Assembly: GCA_031082315.1 (NCBI GenBank)
Contig: JAVHLC010000005.1
Location: 1 to 64,000 of the forward strand
Direction of reading: 5' to 3'
Source: Thermodesulfobacteriota bacterium
Lineage (GTDB): Bacteria; Desulfobacterota; QYQD01
Length of the DNA: 64,000 bases
Shown here: positions 42,061-50,831 of the stretch, one piece after another
How positions within the stretch are numbered: the first letter of the stretch is position 1
How the letters are laid out: each line of letters begins with the position of its first letter
Notes under the pieces: model-generated
What the model was told of the DNA's origin: nothing
What the model saw: the letters and a program-made list of their open reading frames with translations, nothing else
The model's database searches: none
Translations under genes and position numbers: made by a program

Positions 42061-42635
42061 GAGTCGATACCCCACCTTTTGGCCTCTGGATCGGGCAGGC
42101 CGAGGACATCCAGGATTCTGTCCACGAACATAGCGACCAGATCTTCAATGCTCGCGGGGTGATGATAAAATCCGGGCATGGCCGGCATAATGGTCGCTCC
42201 GGCCTCTGCCAGGCGCAGCATATTGCTTATGTGTATCCTGTTTAGCGGGGTCTCCCGCAAGATCAATAAAAGTCTTCGGCCTTCTTTTAAGGTCACATCC
42301 GCGGCCCGATGGACAAGGTTACTCGATATGCCGTTGGCTATGGCGCCCAGTGTGCCCATGGTGCAGGGGATAATAATCATGCCGTCATGGGGGAAAGACC
42401 CGCTGGCTACCGGCGCGGCAAAATCTTTTTCGTCGTAGAGCCTGGTCATGTACCGGCTGACCTCTGAGGTAGAAAGACCGGTTTCCAACTTCAATACCTG
42501 GGCCCCGGCCGCGGACACGAGGCCGTGTATCTCCACGTTTTGCGCCGCTAATTTCTGTAAGAGGGATACGGCGTAGGGCATGCCGCTGGCCCCGGTCAAG
42601 GCCACGATGTAACGTTTAGGTGGATATGCCGTCAT
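42057..42635 (-). CDS. ubiX: UbiX-type flavin prenyltransferase
   Basis: Makes prenylated FMN, the cofactor needed by the UbiD decarboxylase encoded next to it. It has 192 residues. Motifs include VALTGASGMPYAVSLLQ at the N-terminus (FMN phosphate site), IIIPCTMGTLGAIANGISSNLVHRAADV near 88-115 and RLLLILRETPLNRIHI near 118-133. It overlaps ubiD and mqnP by 4 bases on each side (ATGA), showing a tightly coupled trio. Confidence 0.95.
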   Translation of the reverse strand: MTAYPPKRYIVALTGASGMPYAVSLLQKLAAQNVEIHGLVSAAGAQVLKLETGLSTSEVSRYMTRLYDEKDFAAPVASGSFPHDGMIIIPCTMGTLGAIANGISSNLVHRAADVTLKEGRRLLLILRETPLNRIHISNMLRLAEAGATIMPAMPGFYHHPASIEDLVAMFVDRILDVLGLPDPEAKRWGIDS

Positions 42636-44074
42636 AACCCCAGCTTTCCCCAGATGGCGTCAATTTTCTTTTTCACGGCCTCATCCATCTCAATGACCTC
42701 CGGCCAGTCGCGTTCAAATCCCTCCTCCGGCCACTTGCGTGTGGCATCGATGCCCATCTTCCCGCCATAGTGGGGTAGGGTAGAGGCATGATCCAGGGCA
42801 TCCACCGGACCATCGGTAATAACCGTATCCCGCCGCGGATCGACGTTGTTGCCGATACGCCAGAGGACCTGTGACAGGTCCTGGACATCGACTTCCCGGT
42901 CAAAGATGGCGATGATCTTGGTGAACATCATCTGGCCCATCCCCCACAGGGCGTGCATCACCTTCCGGGCATGCCCCGGATAACGTTTATCAATAGAGAT
43001 GAAGGCGAGATTGTGGAAGACACCTTCCAGAGGGAGGTTCATATCCACGATTTCCGGCAGTTGTTTCTTTATCAGCGGCAGGAAGATGCGTTCCGTGGCC
43101 TTGGCCATATAACAGTCTTCCATGGGTGGGCGGCCCACGATGGTCGCCGGATAGACGGCGTCTTTGCGATGGGTGATACAGGTGACATGAAAGACAGGAT
43201 ACTTGTCCGCCAGTGAATAATAGCCGGTATGGTCGCCAAACGGGCCTTCCATGCGTCTTTCGCCCGGCTCTACATAGCCCTCAAGGATAATCTGCGCCTC
43301 GGCCGGCACCTGCTGATCGACGGTAAGGCACTGCACCAGTTCGACCGGTTCGGAACGGAGAAAGCCGGAGAAGACCATCTCGTCGATGTCTTCCGGCAGA
43401 GGGGCCGTGGCCGCATAAGTTGTAGCCGGGTCTGCGCCGATAGCTACCGCCGCTTCCAGCCGCTCGCCGCGTTTTTCGGCTATGCGGTAATGCTGGGCCC
43501 CGCCCTTGTGGGTGTGCCAGTGCATACCGGTTGTGGCGGCGTCAAAGACCTGTATGCGGTACATCCCGCAGTTACGCACGCCGGTCTCCGGGTGTTTGGT
43601 AAAGACCAGAGGCAGGGTGATGAAAGGCCCGCCGTCCTTAGGCCAGCAGTGCAGCGCCGGAAGGCGCCCAAGGTCGATATTATCTTTTATTACTACTTCC
43701 TGGCAGGGGGCCTTGCTCACCATCTTCGGGAACATATCGGCCAGCCGTTTGAGCTTTGGTATCATCTTGAGCTTTTTGATTAAGGTATCCGGGGCCTCGG
43801 CCTCCAGGAAGGTCAGGATGTCTTTTCCGATCTCTTCGAAATTAGAGACCTGGAGGGCCAGGCACATGCGCCGGTATGATCCAAAGGCGTTCATCAAGAC
43901 CGGCATGTCATGACCGACGACATTGGTGAAGAGGAGAGCAGGCCCGCCTTTTTTGCAGACGCGGTCCGTGATCTCGGTAATCTCCAGATAGGGGCTGACC
44001 GGCTCAGTGATTCTCTTTAATTCACCTTCTTTTTCCAGAAGGCGGATGAATTCCTGCAGATTCTTATAGCCCAA
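42632..44074 (-). CDS. UbiD-family decarboxylase (menaquinone pathway)
   Basis: Prenyl-FMN-dependent decarboxylase of 480 residues that probably removes the ring carboxylate after prenylation of the futalosine-route naphthoate. The start is a TTG at 44074 (LGYKNLQEFIRLLEKEG), because AGGAGG lies 6 bases upstream and the family starts here; a more distal ATG at 44173 adds an unrelated stretch. Conserved features are MHWHTHKGGAQHY near 185, the E-x-P loop GPFGDHTGYYSLAD near 270 and VDPRRDTVITDGPVDALDHAS near 425. It overlaps ubiX by 4 bases. Confidence 0.9.
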   Translation of the reverse strand: MGYKNLQEFIRLLEKEGELKRITEPVSPYLEITEITDRVCKKGGPALLFTNVVGHDMPVLMNAFGSYRRMCLALQVSNFEEIGKDILTFLEAEAPDTLIKKLKMIPKLKRLADMFPKMVSKAPCQEVVIKDNIDLGRLPALHCWPKDGGPFITLPLVFTKHPETGVRNCGMYRIQVFDAATTGMHWHTHKGGAQHYRIAEKRGERLEAAVAIGADPATTYAATAPLPEDIDEMVFSGFLRSEPVELVQCLTVDQQVPAEAQIILEGYVEPGERRMEGPFGDHTGYYSLADKYPVFHVTCITHRKDAVYPATIVGRPPMEDCYMAKATERIFLPLIKKQLPEIVDMNLPLEGVFHNLAFISIDKRYPGHARKVMHALWGMGQMMFTKIIAIFDREVDVQDLSQVLWRIGNNVDPRRDTVITDGPVDALDHASTLPHYGGKMGIDATRKWPEEGFERDWPEVIEMDEAVKKKIDAIWGKLGL

Positions 44075-44576
44075 AGCGAACCTCCTGTTTTTGCCGCCAC
44101 ATCCACGGACTTCTATATTCGGATATTCGGTACAGTCTTTGGTTAAGTAACATTTGGTTAAATAGGGTGTCAAGCGGATTTGCGAATTTCCGGGGCGCGG
44201 CTATAGAAATAGTTTGACAATTCCGGTAGATATAGCGAAGATATGGGAGCCGTAATAGAAATCAGCAAACTACGTCATGAAATCCCGATCGCTTTTCAAT
44301 CTGGCAAGATTTGTGAAGAATCTTAATCGGCTTCCGGATCAGTCGTTCCACGATGAGTAAGGGCGGCGGGCGTCCACAGGCGCATAACACGCCGCATCAC
44401 GTCGTTCGTTCATGTGAGCAAGAGACGTTGTTTCTTACATTGCTTTTCTTTTGATTTGAAAAAGAGTGTAAAAGGAGAGCTGCCTAAAGTGGCCCTGTCC
44501 ACTATTGACAGTACACCTGTCATGCCATATTAAGAAATGCAGGCATAAAGAGATAAAAAACGGAGGTAAAATAAAA
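44075..44576. other. 502-bp intergenic region
   Basis: Divergent region between ubiD and hicB. It should hold both promoters. I see no dispersed repeat and no supportable gene. A frame upstream of hicB (about 44505-44576) ends in HIKKCRHKEIKNGG and does not convincingly match a HicA toxin. AT content rises near 44440-44580, just before hicB. Confidence 0.4.
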
Positions 44577-44822
44577 ATGATTGAATTGGAATATTCATTA
44601 ATAATTGAGGCAACAGAAGAACCTGATTTTTTTGGATTTTATTCTCCGGATTTGGCAGGTTTCACAGGAATTGGGCATTCTATTGAAGATTGTTTGTACA
44701 AAGCCAAATGGGGGATGATAGAGCATGTTAATTTGCTCAAAGAACAAAGGCTGCCTGTTCCATCTAAAAATCCAAATCCCAAAATCATAATTCAAAATGA
44801 AGAACAAGTTGTAGCTGCTTGA
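44577..44822 (+). CDS. hicB: HicB-like antitoxin, apparently orphan
   Basis: An 81-residue protein with the HicB partial RNase-H-like fold: EYSLIIEATEEPDFFGFYSPDLAGFTGIGHSIEDCLYKAK, followed by a short tail without a clear DNA-binding domain. The ATG at 44577 has GGAGGT 8-9 bases upstream. HicB normally neutralises the RNase HicA, but no HicA-like gene is found on either side. It may be a solitary regulator or a remnant of a toxin-antitoxin pair. It interrupts the minus-strand menaquinone cluster and is more AT-rich than its neighbours, which fits recent insertion. Confidence 0.75.
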   Translation: MIELEYSLIIEATEEPDFFGFYSPDLAGFTGIGHSIEDCLYKAKWGMIEHVNLLKEQRLPVPSKNPNPKIIIQNEEQVVAA

Positions 44823-44918
44823 AAATTGGGCATATGTCCACTAACAGCGACTTGGCGGCAAATCCGCTGCTCCAACCAAACGTGTTTGGGCTTCGGCAAG
44901 GCAGGAGTATCGCGCGGT

Positions 44919-45626
44919 TTACGGTTTTTTCCCGGTATATAAAGTCACTATACCGGCCGTGAGCGGCCGACGATCCACCTTTATGTAGCTGGCCGCTTCC
45001 ATCTTTTGTGCCAGTTCTTCGGGTGAGCAGAACTGCTGGATGGAAGTTGCCAGATAACGGTAAGCCTCTTCATCTCCTGATATCCAGCCACCTATACGAG
45101 GCAGGATTTGCCCCAGGTAGAAAAAATAGAGCGGCCGCATGACCGGATTTTTAGGGCGGGAAAATTCAAGGATGACGAGTTTCCCTCCGGGCCGGAGGAC
45201 GCGCCACATCTCCTTAAGGCCCTTATCCAGATTGCTCAGGTTACGTACCCCAAAGGCCACGGTAATCCCGGAAAAGCTCTCATTACGACAGGGGATTTCT
45301 TCGCCGTCTGCACAAATCGGAATAATTTGCCGGCCTGCTGCCTGTCCATTTAGTCTGTTGCGACCGCAGGCCAGCATATCCCGGCAGAAATCAAGGGCTA
45401 ATACATATCGTTCGGGCCTGCGTCCGGCTATACTAAGGCTTAAGGGCAGTGTGCCGGCGCAGAGGTCGAGGATTGGTCCTTCCGTATAATTGTCTAATTC
45501 ACGGGCGGTCACCCATCGCCAGTAACGGTCAATATTTAAACTCAGCAGGGAGTTGAGGAGATCGTAGCGCGGGGTGATGGATGAAAATTTCTTTTCTACA
45601 AAGACCTTTTTTTCTTCGTTTGACAT
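44919..45626 (-). CDS. menG: UbiE/MenG-type quinone C-methyltransferase
   Basis: S-adenosylmethionine-dependent methylase for the last step from demethylmenaquinone to menaquinone. It has 235 residues. Motifs: FSSITPRYDLLNSLLSLNIDRYWR at the N-terminus, ILDLCAGTLPLSLSI (SAM loop, motif I) near 52, GITVAFGVRNLSNLDKGLKEMWRVLRPGGKLVILEFSRP near 115-150. It starts directly after the mqnA stop (no gap) on the minus strand, so it belongs to the mqn operon. Confidence 0.92.
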   Translation of the reverse strand: MSNEEKKVFVEKKFSSITPRYDLLNSLLSLNIDRYWRWVTARELDNYTEGPILDLCAGTLPLSLSIAGRRPERYVLALDFCRDMLACGRNRLNGQAAGRQIIPICADGEEIPCRNESFSGITVAFGVRNLSNLDKGLKEMWRVLRPGGKLVILEFSRPKNPVMRPLYFFYLGQILPRIGGWISGDEEAYRYLATSIQQFCSPEELAQKMEAASYIKVDRRPLTAGIVTLYTGKKP

Positions 45627-46475
45627 TTAGATTATTGCCTTGTCTGCCTCGGGTATAAATTCTATGTCCACCGGATAAGGATATTCACCGCGTTTGACCA
45701 GATAGCGGAAGAACAGCCTCATTCCCTCCAGCGCCTCCGGGGTTAAGTCAAAACACAGGGTTCGCAGGTAGGCCAGACAGGCCTCCTTGGACATGGGGAT
45801 ATGTGGAGCAAAGCGATTGCCGATCTTTTCCAGGGTCTTAAGGCCCTTATCCCGTGACTGTTTAAGGAGGCGGCAGGCCTCCCATACCTTCTGCGGGAAC
45901 TGATTATAGAATTCCCGGCGCACTGCCCACACCGCATATACAAAAGGCAGGCCGGCAAACTTCTTCCAGGTCTCGCCGAGATCAATAATATAAGGCTCCT
46001 GACTCTCGATGCGAAACCGCAGGGCCTCGTCGCCGATAGCCAGAAAGCCGGCGACCTCCCGGGCATGGACGTCTTTTGCGGACAGGTCGCCTGTCTCATA
46101 GATGGGAAATACCTCATAAAATTCTTCCAGGATAATCTTCAGGAGAGCTACCGAGGTTTGTGACTTATCAGTTATAAGGATGCGTCGCCCGTTAAGGGCC
46201 TTAAGCGGATACTTACTGAAAAAGAGCACGCTTTTGACCGTTCCCTGCGAGACAATGGCCAGTTCAGGGAGGAGGAGGTATCTTTCCGCATGGAGTCCGT
46301 ATTCCTGTGAGGATATGACGCTGATGTCCAATTCCCCTCGGAAAAAGCGGGCGTTTAGTTCCGAAGGAGATCCCTCTATCACCTGAAAGCCGTTTAAGCC
46401 TACTATGTGTTCGAGTGGGTAATATATAGGGCTGGTGTTAATAAAACTGAATTTGCCAATTCTGATTTGATCCAT
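45627..46475 (-). CDS. mqnA: MqnA chorismate dehydratase
   Basis: First enzyme of the futalosine route: removes water from chorismate to give 3-(1-carboxyvinyloxy)benzoate, the substrate of MqnE. It has 282 residues with a periplasmic-binding-protein-like fold without signal peptide. Hallmarks are GKFSFINTSPIYYPLE at the N-terminus, RGELDISVISSQEYG near 48-62 and LFFSKYPLKALNGRRILITDKSQTSVALLKIIL near 84-116. Downstream it abuts menG; upstream a 127-bp gap with a dispersed repeat fragment separates it from the mqnF-like gene. Confidence 0.92.
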   Translation of the reverse strand: MDQIRIGKFSFINTSPIYYPLEHIVGLNGFQVIEGSPSELNARFFRGELDISVISSQEYGLHAERYLLLPELAIVSQGTVKSVLFFSKYPLKALNGRRILITDKSQTSVALLKIILEEFYEVFPIYETGDLSAKDVHAREVAGFLAIGDEALRFRIESQEPYIIDLGETWKKFAGLPFVYAVWAVRREFYNQFPQKVWEACRLLKQSRDKGLKTLEKIGNRFAPHIPMSKEACLAYLRTLCFDLTPEALEGMRLFFRYLVKRGEYPYPVDIEFIPEADKAII

Positions 46476-46602
46476 TTTTGTTCCTCTTAATGTAAGCGTT
46501 CAGCCCTCAGCAGTCAGCTATCAGCACGATAAAGAAAATAATAATATGGAGACATTTTTTGTTTTTACTGAAAGCTGACCGCTAATTGCTGAAAGCCGTC
46601 TT

Positions 46603-47904
46603 TTAATGTATCCAACGTACAGGTATAGTTGCGGCGCCGGCCATTATGCCTTCAAGCGCTTCCCGGCTGCCTTCTCCGCCGGCCGGGACAGAGATCATCC
46701 CGGCTCCCTTTCCTGGCGTCAGGCTGCCCAGCCGGTCTTCCCGGCCAAGTGCCCGGGCGCCGTTCAGGGTGGCCATCTCCAGTATTTTTTCCGGGGCCAG
46801 GCCGGGCACGTGTTTTCTGACTGCCGCCATCTCTTCTAAGATATTGAGGCTCTCATTGCTGGCCAGGCTATCCGTCCCCAGGGCCGGATACAGCCCATAG
46901 GCGAGCATCTTTTCCACCTTCGGGAGGCCGACGTTGAGAAAGAGATTACTCCCGGGGCAGAGGCAGCATTTTACCCTGCGGGCAGCCAGGATGGCCATAT
47001 CTTCCTCTGACAGGTGTACGAGATGTACACAGACCGTGTTACTGTCCAGGACGCCAAGTTTATCGAGATATGATACCGCGCTTTCCCCTGGCGGAATAAA
47101 ATCATCATCCCACGCTGAACGTTCTCTGAGCAGGTCTTTCAATGGTCCGTTTCCATGCGCGAGGAGTTCCTGTTCCTCCGGACATTCACCCAGGTGCACG
47201 GAGAGCATCTTCCCGCGCTTATTGGCCCACGATTTGAGGGCCGAAAACAGTTCGGCAGAGACGGTGTAGGGGGCATGGGCGGCCACATGGAATGCGTCGT
47301 CGGTCTCATGCGATTTACCGGCTTCTGCCAGCATTTCTTTGGCCCTTGCCGTCTTCTCCCGGTTAAAGCCCATGAACTCGCGAAAAAAAACGATATTTTC
47401 CCTTTGTTTTCGGCATAACTCATAAGCCATCCGGGTATTGCCTACGTCACCGATGAGACCGACGCCACGCCGGCGCATGGCCGCAAGTGCACTGGTTATT
47501 GCCTTTTCTGTTTCTGCCGGCGGTATGTCCTCCCGCACTTTGATAAGCCCCCTGACCCAGTTAACAAAACCATCCTTTCCGGATACGCGTCCGCGCAGGG
47601 CGGCAAGTTCAAGATGGGTATGGGCGTTGACCATGGCGGGCAGGATGCTTACCTCTCCATGGTCAACTACGCCGCCGCTATAAGTGTCTTTGAGGTCCTT
47701 AAACCGGCCCACGGCCTCTATCCGGCCATCGGCAACCATAACCGCGCCGTCACTAACCGGCGCTGAAGAGACAGGAAAGACCCATCTGGCACGGTGGATT
47801 TTTACTTGAGCGCTGACTGCTGATGACTTGCGCAGGCTGAAGCCTGTGGCTACGCCTTGGGCTGATAGCTGATAGCTGATAGCTGATGGCTTAAATAAAT
47901 TCAT
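46603..47904 (-). CDS. mqnF: Amidohydrolase, probable aminofutalosine deaminase (MqnF-like)
   Basis: Metal-dependent hydrolase of the amidohydrolase superfamily, probably deaminating aminofutalosine to futalosine. Metal ligands are visible in PAMVNAHTHLELAALRG near residue 87, AAHAPYTVS near 195, SVHLGECPEE near 225 and LGTDSLASNESL near 335. The start used, ATG 47904, overlaps the mqnC stop by 14 bases. The first 35 or so residues (KPSAISYQLSAQGVATG) are read from a CAGCTATCAGC-type dispersed repeat and do not belong to the enzyme fold, which begins at VKIHRARW. No standard start codon lies nearer to the fold. Confidence 0.85.
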   Translation of the reverse strand: MNLFKPSAISYQLSAQGVATGFSLRKSSAVSAQVKIHRARWVFPVSSAPVSDGAVMVADGRIEAVGRFKDLKDTYSGGVVDHGEVSILPAMVNAHTHLELAALRGRVSGKDGFVNWVRGLIKVREDIPPAETEKAITSALAAMRRRGVGLIGDVGNTRMAYELCRKQRENIVFFREFMGFNREKTARAKEMLAEAGKSHETDDAFHVAAHAPYTVSAELFSALKSWANKRGKMLSVHLGECPEEQELLAHGNGPLKDLLRERSAWDDDFIPPGESAVSYLDKLGVLDSNTVCVHLVHLSEEDMAILAARRVKCCLCPGSNLFLNVGLPKVEKMLAYGLYPALGTDSLASNESLNILEEMAAVRKHVPGLAPEKILEMATLNGARALGREDRLGSLTPGKGAGMISVPAGGEGSREALEGIMAGAATIPVRWIH

Positions 47905-48946
47905 AGGCCATATTTCTGCGGGCCGGTTCATAGCCGGCATCAGTAATAATTCGTCTGATCTCCTTTTCGCTCAACTGATAAGAAACGCCGGTGGCGGCCA
48001 CCACATTTTCCTCGATCATGGTACTGCCGAAGTCATTCGCGCCAAAGGTAAGGGCCACCTGTGCCACCTTCGGCCCCTGGGTAACCCAGGAGGCTTGTAG
48101 ATTGGGAATATTATCCAGGACGATCCGGGAAACAGCCAGCATACGCAGGTATTCGACGCCTCCCACGGGGGCAACGTTTATACGGGTATTATGCGGCTGG
48201 AAAGGCCAGGGGATAAAGGCCGTGAACCCCTGAGTCTTATCCTGAAGCTCACGTAGGCGCATAAAGTGTTCGATGCGCTCTTCGATAGTCTCTACATGGC
48301 CGAACATCATCGTGGCTGTAGTTTTAATCCCTTGCCGATGCGCCTCTTCCATAACTGCCAGCCATTCATCTGCTGAGCATTTACGGGGCGACACGGCCTG
48401 TCTTACCCTGTCCACCAATATTTCCGCGCCTCCGCCTGGAATAGAGTCGAGGCCGGCCGCGCGCAGCCGTCGCAGTACATCGCCGATACTCAGCCCGGAC
48501 TGCCGGGACATGTGCACAATCTCCGGAGGCGAGAACCCATGTATATGTATAGGATGCTCACTTTTAATGAAGGCAAGCATCTCTTCATAAAAAGAAAAGG
48601 GCAGGGTAGGGTGTAAGCCGCCCTGAAGGAGTATCTGTACGCCTTCCAGGGAAAGGGTTTCCTCTATTTTTCGGGACAATTCTTCCCTGGTCAGGACATA
48701 GCCTCCCTGTGCCCCATCTTCTCTAAAGAAGGCACAGAACCGGCATCCCGATATGCATATATTCGTATAATTGATGTTGCGGTCAATGATATAGGTAACC
48801 AGCTTTTTGGGGTTAAGAAGGCGGCGTTTCAGATCGGCCAGTTCTCCCAGGGCAAGGAGGTCGGAATCCCTATAGAGCTGAAGGGCCTCTGCTTTCGAGA
48901 ACCTTTGGTTATGGTCTATTTTTTTGCGCCACAAATTGTAACTCAC
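47891..48946 (-). CDS. mqnC: MqnC, cyclic dehypoxanthinyl futalosine synthase (radical SAM)
   Basis: Radical SAM enzyme that closes the second ring in the futalosine menaquinone route. It has 351 residues. The [4Fe-4S] motif is in NINYTNICISGCRFCAFFRE near residue 60 (C-x3-C-x2-C). EGVQILLQGGLHPTLPF near 100 distinguishes MqnC from the MqnE/CofH relatives. GLDSIPGGGAEILVDRVRQ lies near 165. Its start overlaps the mqnE stop by 4 bases. Confidence 0.93.
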   Translation of the reverse strand: MSYNLWRKKIDHNQRFSKAEALQLYRDSDLLALGELADLKRRLLNPKKLVTYIIDRNINYTNICISGCRFCAFFREDGAQGGYVLTREELSRKIEETLSLEGVQILLQGGLHPTLPFSFYEEMLAFIKSEHPIHIHGFSPPEIVHMSRQSGLSIGDVLRRLRAAGLDSIPGGGAEILVDRVRQAVSPRKCSADEWLAVMEEAHRQGIKTTATMMFGHVETIEERIEHFMRLRELQDKTQGFTAFIPWPFQPHNTRINVAPVGGVEYLRMLAVSRIVLDNIPNLQASWVTQGPKVAQVALTFGANDFGSTMIEENVVAATGVSYQLSEKEIRRIITDAGYEPARRNMAYEFI

Positions 48947-50046
48947 GGCTGGGCCTCGACAATATTGTACAGGGTGTCCCGTTCTACCGGCGTACAGCCG
49001 GCCTCATGGATTAAACGCCGGAGTTCCGCGCGGGTCATCCCCTGGGCCGTCTCCGCACCGGCCATGTGGGTGATTTTTTCCTCGATGATCGTTCCATCCA
49101 GATCATCTGCGCCAAAATTAAGGGCGATCTGGGCCAGTTTGGGGCCGATCATCACCCAGTAGGCCTTGATGTGCGGAAAATTATCGAGCAGGAGACGGGC
49201 GACGGCGATATTTTTAAGGTCATTAAAGCCGGTGGTGTTTGAGAGGTCGGAAAGCCCCGTGTTTCGCGGATGAAAGGCCAGGGGAATAAAGGACATGAAG
49301 CCGCCGGTCTCATCCTGGGTCCGGCGCAGGGCCAGAAGATGGCCGACCCTTTCTTCCGCAGACTCGATATGCCCGTAAAGCATGGTGGCGTTGGACTTAA
49401 TGCCGAGGCGATGCGCGGTCCCGGCCACTTCCAGCCAGCCTTCCGGAGATAGTTTTTTGGGGCAGAGGCGTTCCCTTATACGGGGACTGAAGACCTCTGC
49501 CCCGCCGCCCGGAAGCGAACCTAACCCGGCCTCGCGCAGGTCGCAGAGCGTATCGGATATACTTTGTCCGGAGATATTGGCCAGATGGGCGATTTCTACG
49601 GCGGTAAAGGCGTGTATGTGGATCTCCGGCCGTGCCTTTTTAATCTCCCGGATCATCTCCACATAATAGCGATAAGGCAGGTCAGGATGTATCCCGCCTA
49701 CGATGTGTACCTCGGTTATCGGCTCATGGCGACGTTTTTGAATCTTGCCGACTATCTCCTCAGTGGACATTTCATACGCGGCCGGATCGCCCTTGTCCTT
49801 GCCAAAGGCACAAAAACGGCAGAGATTGACGCAGATATTGGAATAGTTGATATGCTGATTGTATATGTAAAATGCCTTGTCGCCGTTCAGTCGGCGGCGT
49901 ACCGTATTGGCCAGGGCCCCGATGGCCAGAAGGTCATTGGATTGGTAAAGCCTCAGCCCGTCTTCAAAGGATAACCTTTCGCCGGCTTCGACCTTACCGC
50001 ATATCTCTTGCCACCACGGTTCTCTTTTCGACCGCTCCATGTTCAT
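48943..50046 (-). CDS. mqnE: MqnE, aminofutalosine synthase (radical SAM)
   Basis: Radical SAM enzyme that joins the MqnA product to S-adenosylmethionine to form aminofutalosine. It has 367 residues. The cluster motif is in QHINYSNICVNLCRFCAFGKD near residue 65. ITEVHIVGGIHPDLPYRYY near 110 is typical of MqnE, and LGSLPGGGAEVFSPRIRE lies near 173. It is the first mqn gene after tetR, with one base between the tetR stop and its ATG; a second ATG two codons in is possible. Linked by ATGA overlap to mqnC. Confidence 0.93.
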   Translation of the reverse strand: MNMERSKREPWWQEICGKVEAGERLSFEDGLRLYQSNDLLAIGALANTVRRRLNGDKAFYIYNQHINYSNICVNLCRFCAFGKDKGDPAAYEMSTEEIVGKIQKRRHEPITEVHIVGGIHPDLPYRYYVEMIREIKKARPEIHIHAFTAVEIAHLANISGQSISDTLCDLREAGLGSLPGGGAEVFSPRIRERLCPKKLSPEGWLEVAGTAHRLGIKSNATMLYGHIESAEERVGHLLALRRTQDETGGFMSFIPLAFHPRNTGLSDLSNTTGFNDLKNIAVARLLLDNFPHIKAYWVMIGPKLAQIALNFGADDLDGTIIEEKITHMAGAETAQGMTRAELRRLIHEAGCTPVERDTLYNIVEAQP

Positions 50047-50047
50047 G

Positions 50048-50707
50048 TTAAATCCCGTCCGCCGCGGCGAATCCCTGCCGCAGCATGGTTACTATGCTGT
50101 CGATTTTTTCTTCCAGGCCTTTCTTCTCGTTTAACTCCAGGGCCGGATCAAGATAGGGCAGGGCATAGTTCTGCAGGAACTTATCTAAGACCGCGTCTAG
50201 AATAAACACAGCCAACACAGGGTCCAGGTCTTTTCTGACCTCACCCCGCGCCTGCCCCTCTTTCAAAAGGGAGAGAATGTACTCACGGGAGAACAGCCTT
50301 ATCGTCTGCAGGAAGTCTTCCCGTAGAGGAGAATCGCGTTCGAAAAGAATGCGGAGATAAACCCGGTAGAGGGCCGGATGTTTATCTATGAACTCAACCC
50401 CGGCCATAAGGGATCTCTTTACCCGCGTGAAAAAATCTTCTTCCTGACTCTCCTTTTTGACATGCTTCAGCATCTGCCGCACTATGGCAATGCCCTGATT
50501 GAAGATAAAGAGAAACAGGCTTTTTTTGCTGTCGAAGTACTGGTAGATGGAACCCTTGGCGATATTCACGCGGGAGACTATGGTGTTAATGCTGGCCTGC
50601 TGATAGCCTCGCTCGGAAAACTCCTGAACGGCCGCCTCTAAGACGCGCTGCTGTTTGTCCGGGGGGAGGTTAAAGAAGGTCTGTCTTGGGGTAAGCTTGG
50701 TATCCAT
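50048..50707 (-). CDS. TetR/AcrR-family regulator heading the menaquinone operon
   Basis: One-component repressor of 219 residues. The N-terminal helix-turn-helix (about 18-62; QRVLEAAVQEFSERGYQQASINTIVSRVNIAKGSIYQYFDSKKSLF) is canonical, and the C-terminal ligand-binding domain is variable. It is the first gene of the run leading into mqnE, and a perfect palindrome overlaps its start, so it probably represses itself and, by read-through, menaquinone synthesis. The ATG at 50707 has no Shine-Dalgarno sequence, so a leaderless or short-leader transcript is possible. The ligand is unknown. Confidence 0.9.
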   Translation of the reverse strand: MDTKLTPRQTFFNLPPDKQQRVLEAAVQEFSERGYQQASINTIVSRVNIAKGSIYQYFDSKKSLFLFIFNQGIAIVRQMLKHVKKESQEEDFFTRVKRSLMAGVEFIDKHPALYRVYLRILFERDSPLREDFLQTIRLFSREYILSLLKEGQARGEVRKDLDPVLAVFILDAVLDKFLQNYALPYLDPALELNEKKGLEEKIDSIVTMLRQGFAAADGI

Positions 50708-50730
50708 AATATGACCGGGTGGTCATATTA
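50707..50730 (-). promoter_or_regulatory. TetR operator and promoter
   Basis: Perfect 10-bp arms TAATATGACC (50707-50716) and GGTCATATTA (50721-50730) flank a 4-base centre. The arm distal to the gene gives TAATAT on the minus strand, a strong -10 box. The transcript would start only about 10 bases before the ATG, inside the palindrome. A bound repressor would block both polymerase and the start site. Confidence 0.7.
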
Positions 50731-50831
50731 GAAAGCCCAGACCAAAAAGTCAATTAAATTTTATGTCAGTTTAGTTCCTTGCAAAAGTATTATTAAATCC
50801 ATCCCGACCTCCCTTTTTCACAAGGAGCAAT

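Noticed and set aside
44505-44576. Possible HicA toxin remnant upstream of hicB
   Set aside because: Only a short basic tail (HIKKCRHKE) is present; none of the HicA core with its catalytic His can be recognised.
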